A DNA stretch of 64,000 bases from Gentiana macrophylla (GCA_026214975.1 CM047805.1:65821383-65885382), one strand, 5' to 3'. Positions 49,389 to 61,892 are shown, counted from the stretch's first letter. Made by a program: numbers and translations. The notes: generated by a model not told the origin, from the sequence alone.

Positions 49389-49673
49389 GGTTCATTCCTG
49401 AACCTTGTATGGTTCTTTCACATTTCCTATATAGCTGATATAGTAGTGGATTCATTGCTTGAAGCAAGGACTGAGCTCTCGTAAGAGATTCATGTATGTG
49501 TTGAGGCGGTTCCTTTTGACTTGATCATTTGGAGCATGATATGAAGATAGTCTGAGTCCCCACAGCTAGTGATCCGTTTATGGTTAGGGTTGACTGCGAG
49601 CATTGCATGAGATTTTGGTGTTTCAACTTGATCTTGTGTGTACGAGTGATTGGCTTTTGGCCAAGTGGGAGAC

Positions 49674-51598
49674 TGTTGAAATAGTGTCCTTAACCCCATT
49701 GGGTTGGACCAGATCCGAACGGGTCGGATCATTTCTACTATTTCTTTATGTTTTTACAAATGATAAATGGCTTTAATGTTATCATATATTTTGTTTATCT
49801 ATATGAACCAATTTCTGATTGTATATATGATAACGTCCTTAGTGTCAAACTATGAAGAGAAACCATGATAGTGATTATGGTTGATGAGATCTCAACTCAC
49901 TTCAAAAGGTTTGATACTTAAATGTCTCTAGTCGTATATACTATCAAACGGGACATTGATAGTACGATTAGACTAGCACGTATTAGATGTCTTCTATCCT
50001 ATGAAGGTAGGGATAGATCTCGTCTATCGAAGTGTAGAGACACTTGTACTGTACATGGATGTGTATTAGAGCATGCGTACATTAGACTGACCCACTTACT
50101 TTATTAAGTGTCGCACTATGTGGCGGTTATGTAATTATCCTGAGACCGGAGTCTTCATGGCATCACGGTGTGGATTGTCATGCTTTGACACTATTGAGGT
50201 TTCCCTTAGCCATTGGGCGATCATGCGGTAGTGATTGGGTGTGATACCGAAGGATGTGTAGGATTCATGTTGCTCGGCCGGAAATCGTATATCCTATTAT
50301 TATGAGTGAATATCCGAAAGGGGCTTCTTATAAGGATTGTCTTATTCTCATGAATCTTTTCAAAGTGGAAGTAAATGAGTTACTTTGAGAGAGCATGATA
50401 TCCAGATTATAAGATACCATCGTTGATGCTTGACACTCGACGTACGACCGTATGGATATTATTACGGCGATAGGATTCTATGTACACTGTAACCGTTTCT
50501 AATGAAAGGTAGTAGTCATTGCATTTGACTCTTCCAATGATTGGGGGTCGTGGACGTGTTGCTAGATGCTATCCATGATCGTTAGGAATGAGTGGCATTT
50601 TCATAATTAGCACTTTGTGCCTAAGACCAACATATTCGGAAGCCTACCGGGACTCACACATAAGAACATCTAGCCAGATTAAAATGCGGTTATAGCGATA
50701 ACCAAATAAGGAAAGTTTATCTTGACTATAAATTAATATGGTGATATTTATTTATTATGAATAAATTAAATACAAGATATTAATTTTGTTGTTTAATTAA
50801 ATATACATATAATGTATATGTATGTCGAAATTACTTGTGTATGTTGATACACATGTGGTTTGTAAATTAATTAATCACAGCATTATATTAATTAAAAAAT
50901 ATTCCGGATACCAATTTATGGCTAAAAGGGATGCCACTTTCTAGTGTATTAGATAAACTTGGATTGTGAAATTTAATTAATGAGATTACCATATATTAAT
51001 GTTGGATATTAATTGATTTATGAAAAATATATTAATGGTAATAAGATAAAGATAATCAATATTAGATGTTGACAATATCTTGGAAATATTTAATATATGA
51101 TATTAAATTAAATGAGATAATTCAATCAAAGATACTTTCCTTATTTTATTAGGAAAATGTTTTCTTTCTCCTCCATCTACTAGGAAACTTCTCCCAATCA
51201 GATTGAGATTGACATTGGGGCGCCACTCACCCTATTTAATGGAGGCTTCGCTAGCTCTTTTGTACATCACAATTAGAAGAGCTCTAATTTATTAGAAAAA
51301 TTGAGAGCTTCCTAGAGATAGATATTGAGAGAGAGAAAATTTGAGTCCTAGCAACCGAGTTTTTTTCTGTCCATGATGGGATTCTGGCAGCGGTGTTCTT
51401 GTGGATCACTGGTAGAGGCCGAACACTTGGGCAGCTCCGTGCAGAAACTACAACCGTAGACAAAGCGTCGATCCAATTGGATCAACCAAGGTATTCTCTT
51501 GTCTACTTATATTGTGCTTGTTGCTTAAACGAAGTCGATCCTGGGTAAAAGAAAATAAATTTTGAATTCCGTTGTGTTCCTAACGTAGATTTCTAACA
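49674..51598 (+). repeat. LTR3 of the tandem array
   Basis: A 1925-base LTR ending TTCTAACA, nearly identical to LTR2. Confidence 0.9.
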
Positions 51599-52652
51599 AA
51601 GAGTATCGGAGTGAGCTTGAGCTTAAGTAATAAGCATGTTAATTTGTGTAGCTGATTTTATCGTTTAAATCATGTAATTAAAAGATGAAAAAAAATTTAT
51701 TCGCAAAACGATACACGAAAAGAAGAAAAAAAACGAGATCGGGTGGTGCTTGGCCGTCTGGCGGCGGATGGTTGGCGGCGGCGCGGCGGCGGGCAACTTT
51801 GTTGCGGCTCGGTTTATTTGGTCAAAGGTGGTGGATCTCCAATTTTTGTTTTGTGTATTGGTGATTCAATATGGTTCGATGTTCTGATTGATATCTCCGT
51901 TTTTCAAAATTTTGATTTTTTTTGCTCCAAACGGGTGGAATACTGGTCTCCATGAGATGTTATAGTCTAGCTCACCACTAGACTGTGCACCTAGTGCCAA
52001 AATTTTGATTTTGGAATAGGCATCCTTTTGATTTTGGAAAAGGCATCCCTTTTGATTGAGAATCAAAATGAAAGAAACTAAAGAGGTCCTGATTTTAATT
52101 TTGATTTTAAATTTGAATAGTTCTTATTAATTAAAATTAAAATTGAAATTGTTTAAAATTAATATTTAATTTTATTACGATTAAAATCATTTAATTAATT
52201 AAATGTTAATTAGTTAATTGATTAGATAAAATTAATTTATTGATTAAACGTTAATCGATTAATTAAAGACGCAAGTTGTAGTTTTAATATTTATCTTTTT
52301 CATAAGATTTTATTGTATGGATTAGATATGTTAGATATAATATGATTATATAGACCCGATTGATCATGGACTCGACCAATAAGATTGATGTGAATGATTT
52401 TATTTTTCTGTTGGTTTAAAAATTGTCCTATACCGTTATGAAGAACGTGACCTAGTTTATATTCTGTATTCATCCCATTCCCGTTAGCTCCCCCCGTGTA
52501 CGGCCGGTGTATTTATTTTATTAGACGAGAATGTTATGTAACAAGAATGGAGCAGAAGGCGAAGGCCAAAGAAAGATGAAAATAAAAATCACATTGGAGA
52601 ATGGCACATTAAAGATCCTATTGACGGTTGCACCTACCTTAGATTGTGACCT

Positions 52653-52682
52653 GCGGTTTCGTCAGTTTGTATTCGAAACCGC
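52653..52682 (+). promoter_or_regulatory. Conserved leader stem-loop, unit 3
   Basis: Perfect arms GCGGTTTCG / CGAAACCGC with the 12-base loop. Confidence 0.6.
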
Positions 52683-53371
52683 ACTCTAGGAAAAGTCCAT
52701 TATCATACACATTACTTTACGCATTTATTTATTTTGTGCTTGTATTTATTTTATATGATACGATAGATGTATGACTAGGCACGATCTAGATGAATGTGTA
52801 GGATGTATGTATCTGATGAGACCGTAATTAAGTGAATTAATTTAAAATTACTCCTACAACAAAAATCGAGTTAAATTTGTCTCCCGATATTATAATGACG
52901 GCGATGAGCCTTTGTTCAGATCCAACTGATCGGCCCACGTCGGGAGTTGACCTACCTTGGGTATATCGTTATTATTTAGATATGAGATCTCATGAATATT
53001 TGGGTTATGACTCGATTTAATTATTGCGGTGATTGGCCCACGTCAAGACCGTCTAACTTTATAGACAAGGGGTTGGCCATCACATAGTGATGTGACATGT
53101 CAAAGAGTTGACTAGTCAACCCCCAAGAGTCGCATAGTGATGTGATTGGTAAAGTGCTACCTACTTGTCGAATTATCTCGGTTGATCGGCCCATGCCGGG
53201 AATCGGGGTAACTAGATGAAATCTTGGCCACTAAAGAATATTTAAAAATTCTTGAAAGTCAATTGGGAGTAGTTGACTAGTGGGAGCGAAATCATAAACC
53301 ATAAGACCATTTTTGATTTTAAATGTATAAACAACAACACTCTTTTATATTTATTTTATGTTGTAGTTTTT

Positions 53372-54175
53372 AGCAAACTTTTATATTTATGTTTTCATTC
53401 TCGATTAGTAAAACCAAATTATGACTGCTACCTTTTGAGAAACATTCTCATGTATGGTTGAGTAATTTTTAATCCTTGCAAAATAAGCAATGACATGAGC
53501 AATCTCGTTATAGTAGTTAGAGACAAGGAGACTACATATTTGATGGAGTGCTCCAAGACTATAATTATTAATGAAAGACGGAAGCTCGTGATATGATTGA
53601 ATCACTTGAAATAAGTTTCAACGAATTAATCATAAATTGGATACGTTCCAATATTACCATTCTGTCACACAATGACAATTAATCCAAACGTTGGACAAGA
53701 ATGACCAAATCAAATTTTGAAAATATTGTTTTCAAAATTGTAAGATTTAAGTATCGACTTAATTCTTTAATCATTGCTTGAAAGTTAATTAAATAGTTAA
53801 TGTTTTGAATATGATTTAAAAAGTTAAATAAACTATTTAATAAACTTTGGATTTTCTTTACGAAATAAGATTAAGTACATAGCTCTTTTGATTTTTCTTA
53901 AGTCTTATGAAGAATGAAGTAAGAAATATTTACAAGTGCTTAAGGGATTAAAAAGGAAAGTAAGGGCATGTGCTTAAAATAAGAGATCTTATCGAAGTCT
54001 CTATTCTAGGCAAGTGTGTTGAGATGAATCTATCTAAGTTCAAGTCAACTCTTAGATATACGATATCTTACGAGTATGATTGAATTAGAAAGATTAATAC
54101 GGAGTACACTAAGATACTAATTGTTAAGCAAACATTGCAACATTTTTGGTTTTGTATCCCGAGTCTAGTTAATCA
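53372..54175 (+). pseudogene. gag remnant of unit 3
   Basis: As in units 1 and 2, with no start codon; SRLVKPNYDCYLLRN is again visible near 53,400-53,445. Confidence 0.55.
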
Positions 54176-54460
54176 AGGTTCATTCTGAACCTTGTATGGT
54201 TCTTTCACATTTCCTATATAGGTGATATAGTAGTGGATTCATTGCTTGAAGCAAGGACTGAGGTCTCGTAAGAGATTCATGTATGTGTTGAGGCGGTTCC
54301 TTTTGACTTGATCATTTGGAGCATGATATGAAGATAGTCTGAGTCCCAACAGCTAGTGATCCGTTTATGGTTAGGGTTGACTGTGAGTATTGCATGAGAT
54401 TTTGGTGTTTCAACTTGATCTTGTGTGTACGAGTGATTGGCTTTTGGCCAAGTGGGAGAT

Positions 54461-56382
54461 TGTTGAAATAGTGTCCTTAACCCAATCGGGTTGGACCAGA
54501 TCCGAACGGGTCGGATCATTTCTACTATTTCTTTATGTTTTTACAAATGATAAATGGCTTTAATGTTATCATATATTTTGTTTATCTATATGAACCAATT
54601 TCTGATTGTATATATGATAACGTCCTTAGTGTGAAACTATGAAGAGAAACCATGATAGTGATTATGGTTGATGAGATCTCAACTCACTTCAAAAGGTTTG
54701 ATACTTAAATGTCTCTAGTCGTATATACTATCAAACGGGACATTGATAGTACGATTAGACTAGCACGTATTAGATGTTTTCTATCCTATGAAGGTAGGGA
54801 TAGATCTCATTTATCGAAGTGTAGAGACACTTGTACTGTACATGGATGTGTATTAGAGAATGCGTACATTAGACTGACCCACTTACTTTATTAAGTGTCG
54901 CACTATGTGGCGGTTGTGTAATTATCCTGAGACAGGAGTCTTTATGGCATCACGGTGTGGATTGTCATGCTTTGACACTATTAAAGTTTCCCTAGCAATA
55001 GGGCGATGATACGGTAGTGATTGGGTGTGATACGGAAGCATGTGTAGGATTCATGTTGCTCGTCCGGAAATCGCATATCCTATTATTAGGAGTGAATATC
55101 CGAAAGGGCCTTCTTATAAGGATTGTCTTACTCTCGTGAATCATTTCCAAGTGGAAGTAAATGAGTTACTTCAAGAGACCATGATATTTAGATTATAAGA
55201 TACGGTCATTGATTCTTGACCCTCAAAGTACGACAGTATGGATATTATTACAGCGATATGATTCTATTTACACGGTAACCTTTTCACCTGCAATGTAGTA
55301 GTCATTGCATTTGACTCTTCCGATTATTAGGGGTCGTGGACGTGTTGCTAGATGCTATCCATGATCTTTAGGTATGAAGGGCATTTTCATAATTAGCACT
55401 TTGTGCCTACGGCCAACATATTCGGAAGTCTAGCGGGACTCACACATAAGAACATCTAGCCAGATTAAAATGCGGTTATAGCGATAACCAAATAAGGAAA
55501 GTTTATCTCGACTATAAATTAATATGGTGGTATTTATTTATTATGAATAACTTAAATACAAGATATTAATTATGTTGATAAATTAAATATAAATATAATG
55601 TATATGGATGTCGAAATTACTTGTGTATATTGATACACATGTATTTGCAAATTACTTAATCATAGCATTATATTAATTGAAGAATATTACGGATGCCAAT
55701 TTGTGGTTAAAAGGGGCATCACTTTCTAGTGTATTAGATACACTTGGATTATGCAATTTAATTAATGAGATTACCATGTATTAGTATTGGATATTAATTG
55801 ATTTATGAAAAATAGATTTATGGTAATAAGATAATGATATTCAATATTAGATGTTGACAATATCTTGGAAATATTTAATATAAGATATTAAATTAAATGA
55901 GATAATCCAATCAAAGATACTTTCCTTATTAGGAAAATGTTTTCTTTCTCCTCAATCTACTAGGAAAATTCTCCTGATCAGATTGCGATTGACATTGGGG
56001 CGCACTCACCTAATTTAAGGGAGGCTTGGCTAGCTCTTTTGTGTATCACAATTAGAAGAGTTCTAATTTACTAGAAAAATTGAGAGCTTCCTAGAGAGTG
56101 ATTTTGAGAGAGAGAAAAGTTCGGTCTGGCAACCGAGTTTTTCTAGTAACAATCCATGATGGGATTCCGGCGGGCTGTTGGTGTGGATCACCGGTAGAGG
56201 CCGAACACTTGGGCTGCTCCGTACAGAAACTACAACCGTAGACAAAGCTTTTATCCAATCGGATCAACCAAGGTATTCTCTTGTCTACTTCTTTTATGCA
56301 TGTTGCTTAAACGAAGTCGATCTTTGGTAAAAAGGAAATAAATTTTTGAATTCCGCTGCGTTCCCGCGTAGATTTCCTAGCA
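54461..56382 (+). repeat. LTR4, right end of the array
   Basis: A 1922-base LTR ending TTTCCTAGCA. The first ~450 bases (to about 54,910) nearly match LTR2/LTR3; the remainder differs by roughly 8 percent. Copia-B coding sequence starts directly after it; CCGGA (56,383-56,387) would be one target-duplication copy, its partner lying left of the window. Confidence 0.88.
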
Positions 56383-57053
56383 CCGGACCTCTCAACGCTT
56401 GAATTTTAGGATGTCTATGCTATGCCCATGATTATCGCCACACGAATAAGCTTTCTTGCTGGAGTCGTAAATGTGTTTTCCTTGGATACCCTTTCACGAA
56501 GAAGGGTTGGGCTTTGTACGACCTAGATACGGATGAGACTTTTGTTTCTAAGGATGATAAATTTTTCAAACATTTGTTACCGTTTTCCCAACAGACCGAT
56601 TGTGATACCTTTGTAGTTCCGTACCCTTTGATAGACGATATTGGCATAGTGGGTCAAGGGTTCGATCCATCCTCTATCGGGGACTCGCCATTTCTAGATC
56701 CTCTAGTTGAGGGTGGGACAAACGGTTTGAGTGACACACATGTTACTGAGGCCGACGTAGTGTCTTCACCGCCACCTCGACATCCAGGTGGAGCTACCGA
56801 AGAATTAGGCCAAGGTCGACGACAGAAAATCCCGAACTCACGGTTTCAAGACAATGTGACTCATACTTTGCTCGAACAGAAAAATCCCCATCCATGCTCT
56901 TCTGTTCTGTTGGCGTCCTCAGGTACTCCGTATCCTCTTATGCATTTTATTAATTATGATCGGTTTTCTGATATGCACCGCAAGTATCTTGCAGCTATTA
57001 CAGTTGGGAATCCACCTAAATCTTTTAAGGAGGCTGTTAAACATGAAGACTAG
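56383..57053 (+). pseudogene. Copia-B integrase C-terminus and hinge
   Basis: Translation gives LGCLCYAH, then WSRKCVFLGYPFTKKGWALY and FVSKDDKFFKHLLPF, the hallmark end of plant Copia integrase (RKCIFVGYP...KGWKLYD). A Ser/Pro/Gly-rich hinge with RHPGG follows, leading towards the RT start (PKSFKEAVKHED at 57,020-57,053, ending in a stop where Trp is usual). The beginning of integrase was cut away by E0 and lies outside the window. Confidence 0.85.
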
Positions 57054-57863
57054 CGTAGAGCCATGTCAGAAGAAACTCGGGCCCTCTGAGATCTGGGTAT
57101 ATGGGTATTACAACCTCTTCCTCCCGGGAAAATGGCATTGGGAAGTAAGTGGGTGTATACCAAGAAATATGACGAGCATGGGGTCATGCAACGGTTGAAA
57201 GCATGATTAGTGGCATTTGGGCACCATCAAGAAGAGGGTATTGATTACACAAAGACCTTCACGCCCGTAGCATAGATGTTTACAGTTCGAACATTCTTTA
57301 GCGTCGCAGTAGTGTAGAAATGGGATATTCACTAGATGGATGTGCATAATCTTTGTTTTACATTGGGATCTTCAAGAGGAATTTTTATGAAAATCCTCAT
57401 GGTTTTGAGCAGTAAAAGGTCGAATTTTTTTTGCAAGATGCGCAAATCTTTGTATGGGTTGAAACAGGCACCGAGATGCTGGTTTGCGAAACTAGCTTCG
57501 GCTTTACGTGAGTATGGATTCCATCAGTCGTATTCCGATTACTCATTATTTACTTTGCATGCATCATGATGATATTCAACTCCATATGCTCGTCTACGTT
57601 GATGATATGATTATTGCCGGGAATGATAAGGTTGTGATGATGATTTTAAAGAATATTTGGGGAAGTGCATTAAGATGAAGGACCTTGGAATTCTAAAATA
57701 TTTTTTTGGGATCGAGGTGGCGTAGAATAAGGAAGGGATTTTCTTGAATCTGTAGAAGTATGCCCTTGACATTTTTCATGAAACCGGTTTACTTGTGAGC
57801 AAGCCGGCGGATTTCCTGGTCTTATCGTCGGTTGAAGAAGAGTAGAAAACTGAGTTAAGGCCT
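57054..57863 (+). pseudogene. Copia-B reverse transcriptase
   Basis: RT in changing frames: WVYTKKYDEHG near 57,150, QMDVHN near 57,336, [20 protein letters not shown] near 57,447-57,506, and LVYVDDMIIAGND near 57,590-57,630 with the catalytic Asp pair intact, then DLGILKYFFGIEVA near 57,680. At least four stops or shifts interrupt it. It ends at the inserted LTR at 57,864. Confidence 0.85.
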
Positions 57864-58955
57864 TGTTGAATTTAAACTGACAATACGACAAAAGATCGTA
57901 CATGTGAACGTTGGCTAAACGACAAGTGTAACGGCTACAAGAGCTAGTGACCGTTACATCACCCCTATAAATACACAAGAGAATCACTTGAAGGAGAGTG
58001 AGAGGAGGATCAGAAAAAGAGATTTACAAGCATATATTCAAAGATCCAAATCCAGATCCGAAAAATTAGATCAGATATATCAAGAAAAAAGGGGAAGCCA
58101 ACTGAATTGCCTTGAAGACTTCAAAGAAAGATCCAGTAACCCACAAAGAGGGAAGAAGGCATCTTGGAGCTACAAAGCCAGATCCAGAAGAATCAAACAG
58201 CTCACTGAATTAATCTTGTGATTAATTCTAAACCTAACCTTTGTGAAAAAGGGTTGGCTGTGCATAGTTTGAGAAGAGCAATTCTACCTTTTCTCTTACG
58301 GTGTTGCTACTGACAATTGAGTACGATCATGAGTGTGTGTGTGTTGGTATTAGTGGTGGTGGTGAAGGAGCAATTCCACCTCCAAGGATCAGTGTGCAGA
58401 GTGAAGGGAGCAATCTCACCTTTCTTCATTTTGTGTAGACAGTGAAACCAGGGTGTCGTGAAGGACTGTCATAGTACTAGGATTTTGTAACGTTATCTCA
58501 TTATTCTAGTGATACCTCCTACACCACAGGAGAAGGGGAGACGTACGGGATTACACCACCCGGAACATCCATAAACAAATCTTGTGTTGATTTTCTTTAT
58601 GCATTTGTGTTTGTTTTATTTATTGCATTATCTCTCAGCAAACACCAGACACTGAATTCTCACAAACTGATACATAGAAGGTCTAGATTTCTGCTTACAC
58701 ATCTATTGCACTTAAGGCTATTACTTTATCCGCTGCCAGTTAACAAGACTGAATATAAGTCAGTTTTGACTTACAATCAGTTAAGCTAACTGAACTCCGC
58801 ACAAGTTAAGGGACAGGAACATAAGTGAATTGGAAGTCAGTTTGAGTTTCAGAGAAACTCAGTTCCTGGGGCTTTTACAACTTAAGATAAGTTTTTGGTG
58901 ACAAGTTTATTCACCCCCCCTCTAAACTTGTGTTAGCCTTTCCAAGGGACCAACA
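57864..58955 (+). mobile_element. Solo LTR related to Copia-A
   Basis: A 1092-base unit from TGTTGAATTTAAACTGAC to GGGACCAACA with no internal region. Its last ~200 bases closely match the Copia-A LTR end (AAGTTTATTCACCCCCCC...ACCAACA); the rest is only loosely similar. TATA box CCTATAAATAC near 57,964-57,974. The flanks (GGCCT left, GAGCG right) do not form a target duplication, and Copia-B pol lacks about 100 residues across the insertion, so a deletion accompanied or followed it. Confidence 0.8.
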
Positions 58956-59380
58956 GAGCGGGTGATTTGTCTTTCTTTGTCTTTCACCGATATCTTGGAA
59001 GTCCAAGAAACGAACCACGGTTTCCCGTTCTTCGGCCGAAGCAGAATATCGATCTATGGCATCGATTACATGTGATTGAAGTGGTTGAAACAGTTACTCG
59101 ATGAGCTCGGGGTTCGCCACCCCTCTGGGATTTGTCTCTCTTATGACAGTCAATCAGTGTTGCATATCACCAAGAATCCCGTCTTTCATGAACACACGAA
59201 GCATATTGAGGCAGACTGTCACTTTGTGCGTGATGCTATCACGGATGGTTTTATTCTTCCTTCGTATGATCCTATGAAGCATCAGTTGGCAGATATTTTT
59301 ACGAAGGTGCTGGGTCGTCAGCAGTACGAGTTTTGTCACACAAGTTGGGCGTTCGAGATCTTCACGCTCTCATTTGATGG
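58956..59380 (+). pseudogene. Copia-B RNase H and pol C-terminus
   Basis: RNase H end of Copia pol: SSAEAEYR near 59,030-59,055, LKWLKQLLDELGV near 59,078, then SYDSQSVLHITKNPVFHEHT and the terminal LADIFTKVLG near 59,290-59,315. CDSQ, usual at the third catalytic site, reads YDSQ. A purine tract GATGGGGGG (59,376-59,384) follows, as expected at the end of an element. Confidence 0.88.
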
Positions 59381-59384
59381 GGGG

Positions 59385-59600
59385 TATTACGCTAAAATAT
59401 TTATAGAAAATAAATTATGAAAATATTATGTTATGGAAACTATTGACATATTTGTATTTACAGTAGTAAGGGTTGTTTTGTCATCTTATATAGATGTAGA
59501 ATCCCTGGTAGTGGCTATAAATATTGTACTCCTTGATTGATAATAGGATATGTAATACATTGACCAAAATTTGTCAGATATCCATTATATGTAATAAACA
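59385..59600 (+). repeat. Probable 3' LTR of Copia-B
   Basis: Sequence after the purine tract begins TATTACGC (TG changed to TA if this is the LTR start), has a TATA motif CTATAAATATTG near 59,515, and reads AATAAACA at about 59,600. Length near 215 bases would suit a small-LTR Copia lineage. No second copy is in the window, so both ends are uncertain. Confidence 0.4.
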
Positions 59601-61892
59601 TCTTCCGGTGTAAAGTAATAGCTTACAACTACTGTACACAATAGCTAAGTTCGGCGTCAGCACGACTAAGCAGATAAGTATTGACGCAAGCATGACTAAG
59701 CAGCTTATAATGAAACATGTTCTTTGGTTAAGCAACCACGATGAAGCATGTTCTTTGACAAGAGGCAGGAACCAAATAGAAGAAATTCTATGAATAATAT
59801 CACTTGTATAACCTTTGATATAGAAAAATGAAATTATATTTTTCACACTTATGGTATTGTGTCTCGATTGTGTCTTACGTTTGATTATTGAAACATTATT
59901 TCACTAGTTTTACAACATTATAACAATTTATAAAGAACAAAACTAAATATGCTAAAGTTAAACATAATAACAAAATAGGCTATTATTTGCATCATATTCG
60001 TTCTACCCTTACACCTACCCACCCAGTCTGCACCACACCGTTTCACATAATCGACCATGTGAAAGTCGTCAAGAATCGACTTCTGTAGGGTTGATTTAGA
60101 AACGACATTAGGAGGGTCAATTCTTGACCTGAATATGCTTTCATATGGTCAATCTATTATGATATACATATAATGTGGTACACCACTCTGATCCTAGTGG
60201 TGCGAATAAATGCACAAGAATAATTAATTCATTAATCTTATGGTGGTCCAGGTGCAAGTCATCAATTTCAACATCATTGATTGGTGGTTTAGTTTTCAAG
60301 ATATGGGCCATTTTAATATAAAAATTCCTATTGGTTATGGTTTCCCAAATAAGACTTGCATCATAATCATTCTAAATTTTTTGTAATTCATAAGTCTATT
60401 GGTATTGCCAGGGTTTTAGGTATTGCCAAGTCATTTCTACATTAAAACATTTTTTTGAGTGGACATTAGAACATTTTTTTTGACTATACATAAATTGCTT
60501 TGACATTACCGTTAATTGCCTTTGGTAATACCGAAGCTATTACAAAAAGGAAAATGATAAATACACAGGAAAAAAAAGCACATTTTGTCCCCTGAAAAAC
60601 TGATTTTGTGGTCCAAGTTTTGTCTGTTTTTCTTGTTTATTTTTTTGGGGACTATGTTTGTGGTCCAAATGTGTTTGTGTGCAACTTTCGGGGGATAAGG
60701 TCGGTGGTTAAATCACCTTCCTAGAAGACTCTTCATGATAGAATCTGTAAAAGGTGATAAATCTGTATTTCACAGATTAATAGAGTCCAGATCCATGTAA
60801 AATAGAAGTGCAGTAGAGTCTGTTGAAAGCATGTGCTAACTATAGATTCTTAGAACAATGCGGTACATCTCCAGCAAATATTGAGTAAACTCCAGATCAG
60901 TCTAGCCTCTTTCTCACACGCTCTCTCTCCTCATCTTTACCTCATGCTTTTCTTCTCATCTTCTTTTTCGTTCAGCTCTTTTTATTCACTGATTTTGTTC
61001 AACTCATTTCCAAGATTATACTTGCGGGATATACTGCACCAAAATCCTTCTTTATGCATCAAATTAGATGTACCAGAAGCTGTATATTGATAAAATCATA
61101 TTTAGATCGAGCATTAAGTATATTATTTCCCTGTTTAAGTGTCACTCTTTGTAAATTGTTGAGTTATATGATTAAAAAATTCTGTTTTTTGTTTTGTTTT
61201 GACAGAGGTAGCTCAATAACCTTGGTTTGTATAATTAAAATTTTGGGCAAATATTTGTTGTCTTTTTTCTTCTCTTCTCATGTATGTTCGAGATAGGGAG
61301 GTGTAATGATGGTTTTATACATACGTATGTTGACCGTTGTTGTATTTATCTATTTTATGGTCTAACTAGTTCTTTATGATTGGGAGGTTTAGTTGCTTTG
61401 TATCTCCTTTTTTTGTTGGGTAGATCTGCCATGTTCTTCATTCTGGCCCTTTTTTCCGCTCCTTCAACCATTTATGGACTATTTTTTTCGTCTTCTTCAG
61501 AATTTGACATATGCCCTTGCTCTTGATCTTGACCTTTGTCATTGGTGTTGTTGGTTCATATCAACTATATATGGTTTGGTTTCATATGTATTGGAGTTAG
61601 TATATTTTGTATTGTAGTGGTAGTTGGGTTTGTTTTTTTTGACTTGTGGGATGTCAAGAAAATGTCTTGAGTGAAATAAATGGTAGTAGTTATCATTTTG
61701 GTTATGCTCAATATATGTGCATATTTGGTCCATTTATTTACCCTGGGATAAATAAGCGAAAGCCATTGCAACTCAAGTCCATTATTATCACATATTTCGT
61801 TCATTTATTTACCCTGGCATAAATAAGAGAAATCCATTGCAACTCAAGTCTATTATTATCGTGCGGCATTTTCTAAGGAATGATTAGGACAT
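59601..61892. other. 2.3 kb without recognisable genes
   Basis: AT-rich sequence. I see small local repeats near 59,660-59,760 (AGCATGACTAAGCAG and AAGCATGTTCTTTG, each twice), a T-rich stretch with TTGTGGTCCAA repeated near 60,605 and 60,660, a pyrimidine-rich tract at 60,890-60,990, and a 71-base tandem duplication at 61,731-61,863. The small frames at 60,881-61,617 have no recognisable domain and show no codon-like character. No RNA gene is evident. Confidence 0.5.
61731..61863. repeat. 71-base tandem duplication
   Basis: Copies start CATTTATTTACCCTGG at 61,731 and 61,802 and continue through ATTGCAACTCAAGTC to TATTATC, with a few differences. Confidence 0.9.

Larger units (their letters stand above)
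46824..49673 (+). other. Internal region of unit 2, pol-deleted
   Basis: Same content as unit 1: leader, stem-loop, gag remnant (about 48,584-49,388), the same deletion junction, and the RNase H end. A short stretch near 47,725 is missing compared with unit 1. Confidence 0.85.
51599..54460 (+). other. Internal region of unit 3, pol-deleted
   Basis: Same content and deletion junction as units 1 and 2; the junction reads CTAGTTAATCAAGGTTC here. gag remnant at about 53,372-54,175. Confidence 0.85.
40120..56382 (+). repeat. Tandem array: LTR-internal x3 plus terminal LTR
   Basis: LTR starts (TGTTGAAATAGTGTCC) lie at 40,120, 44,898, 49,674 and 54,461, giving unit lengths of 4778, 4776 and 4787. 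Each unit is one ~1.92-kb LTR plus a ~2.86-kb internal region with the same pol deletion. Units are near-identical, differing by scattered substitutions and small indels. The first ~0.41 kb of LTR1 and the last ~1.47 kb of LTR4 are more diverged from the repeat consensus and together make one LTR. Confidence 0.93.

Noticed and set aside
60881..61617. Several overlapping small frames, Ser/Phe/Leu-rich
   Set aside because: They come from T- and CT-rich sequence, overlap in different frames and show no motif; a host gene is not supported.
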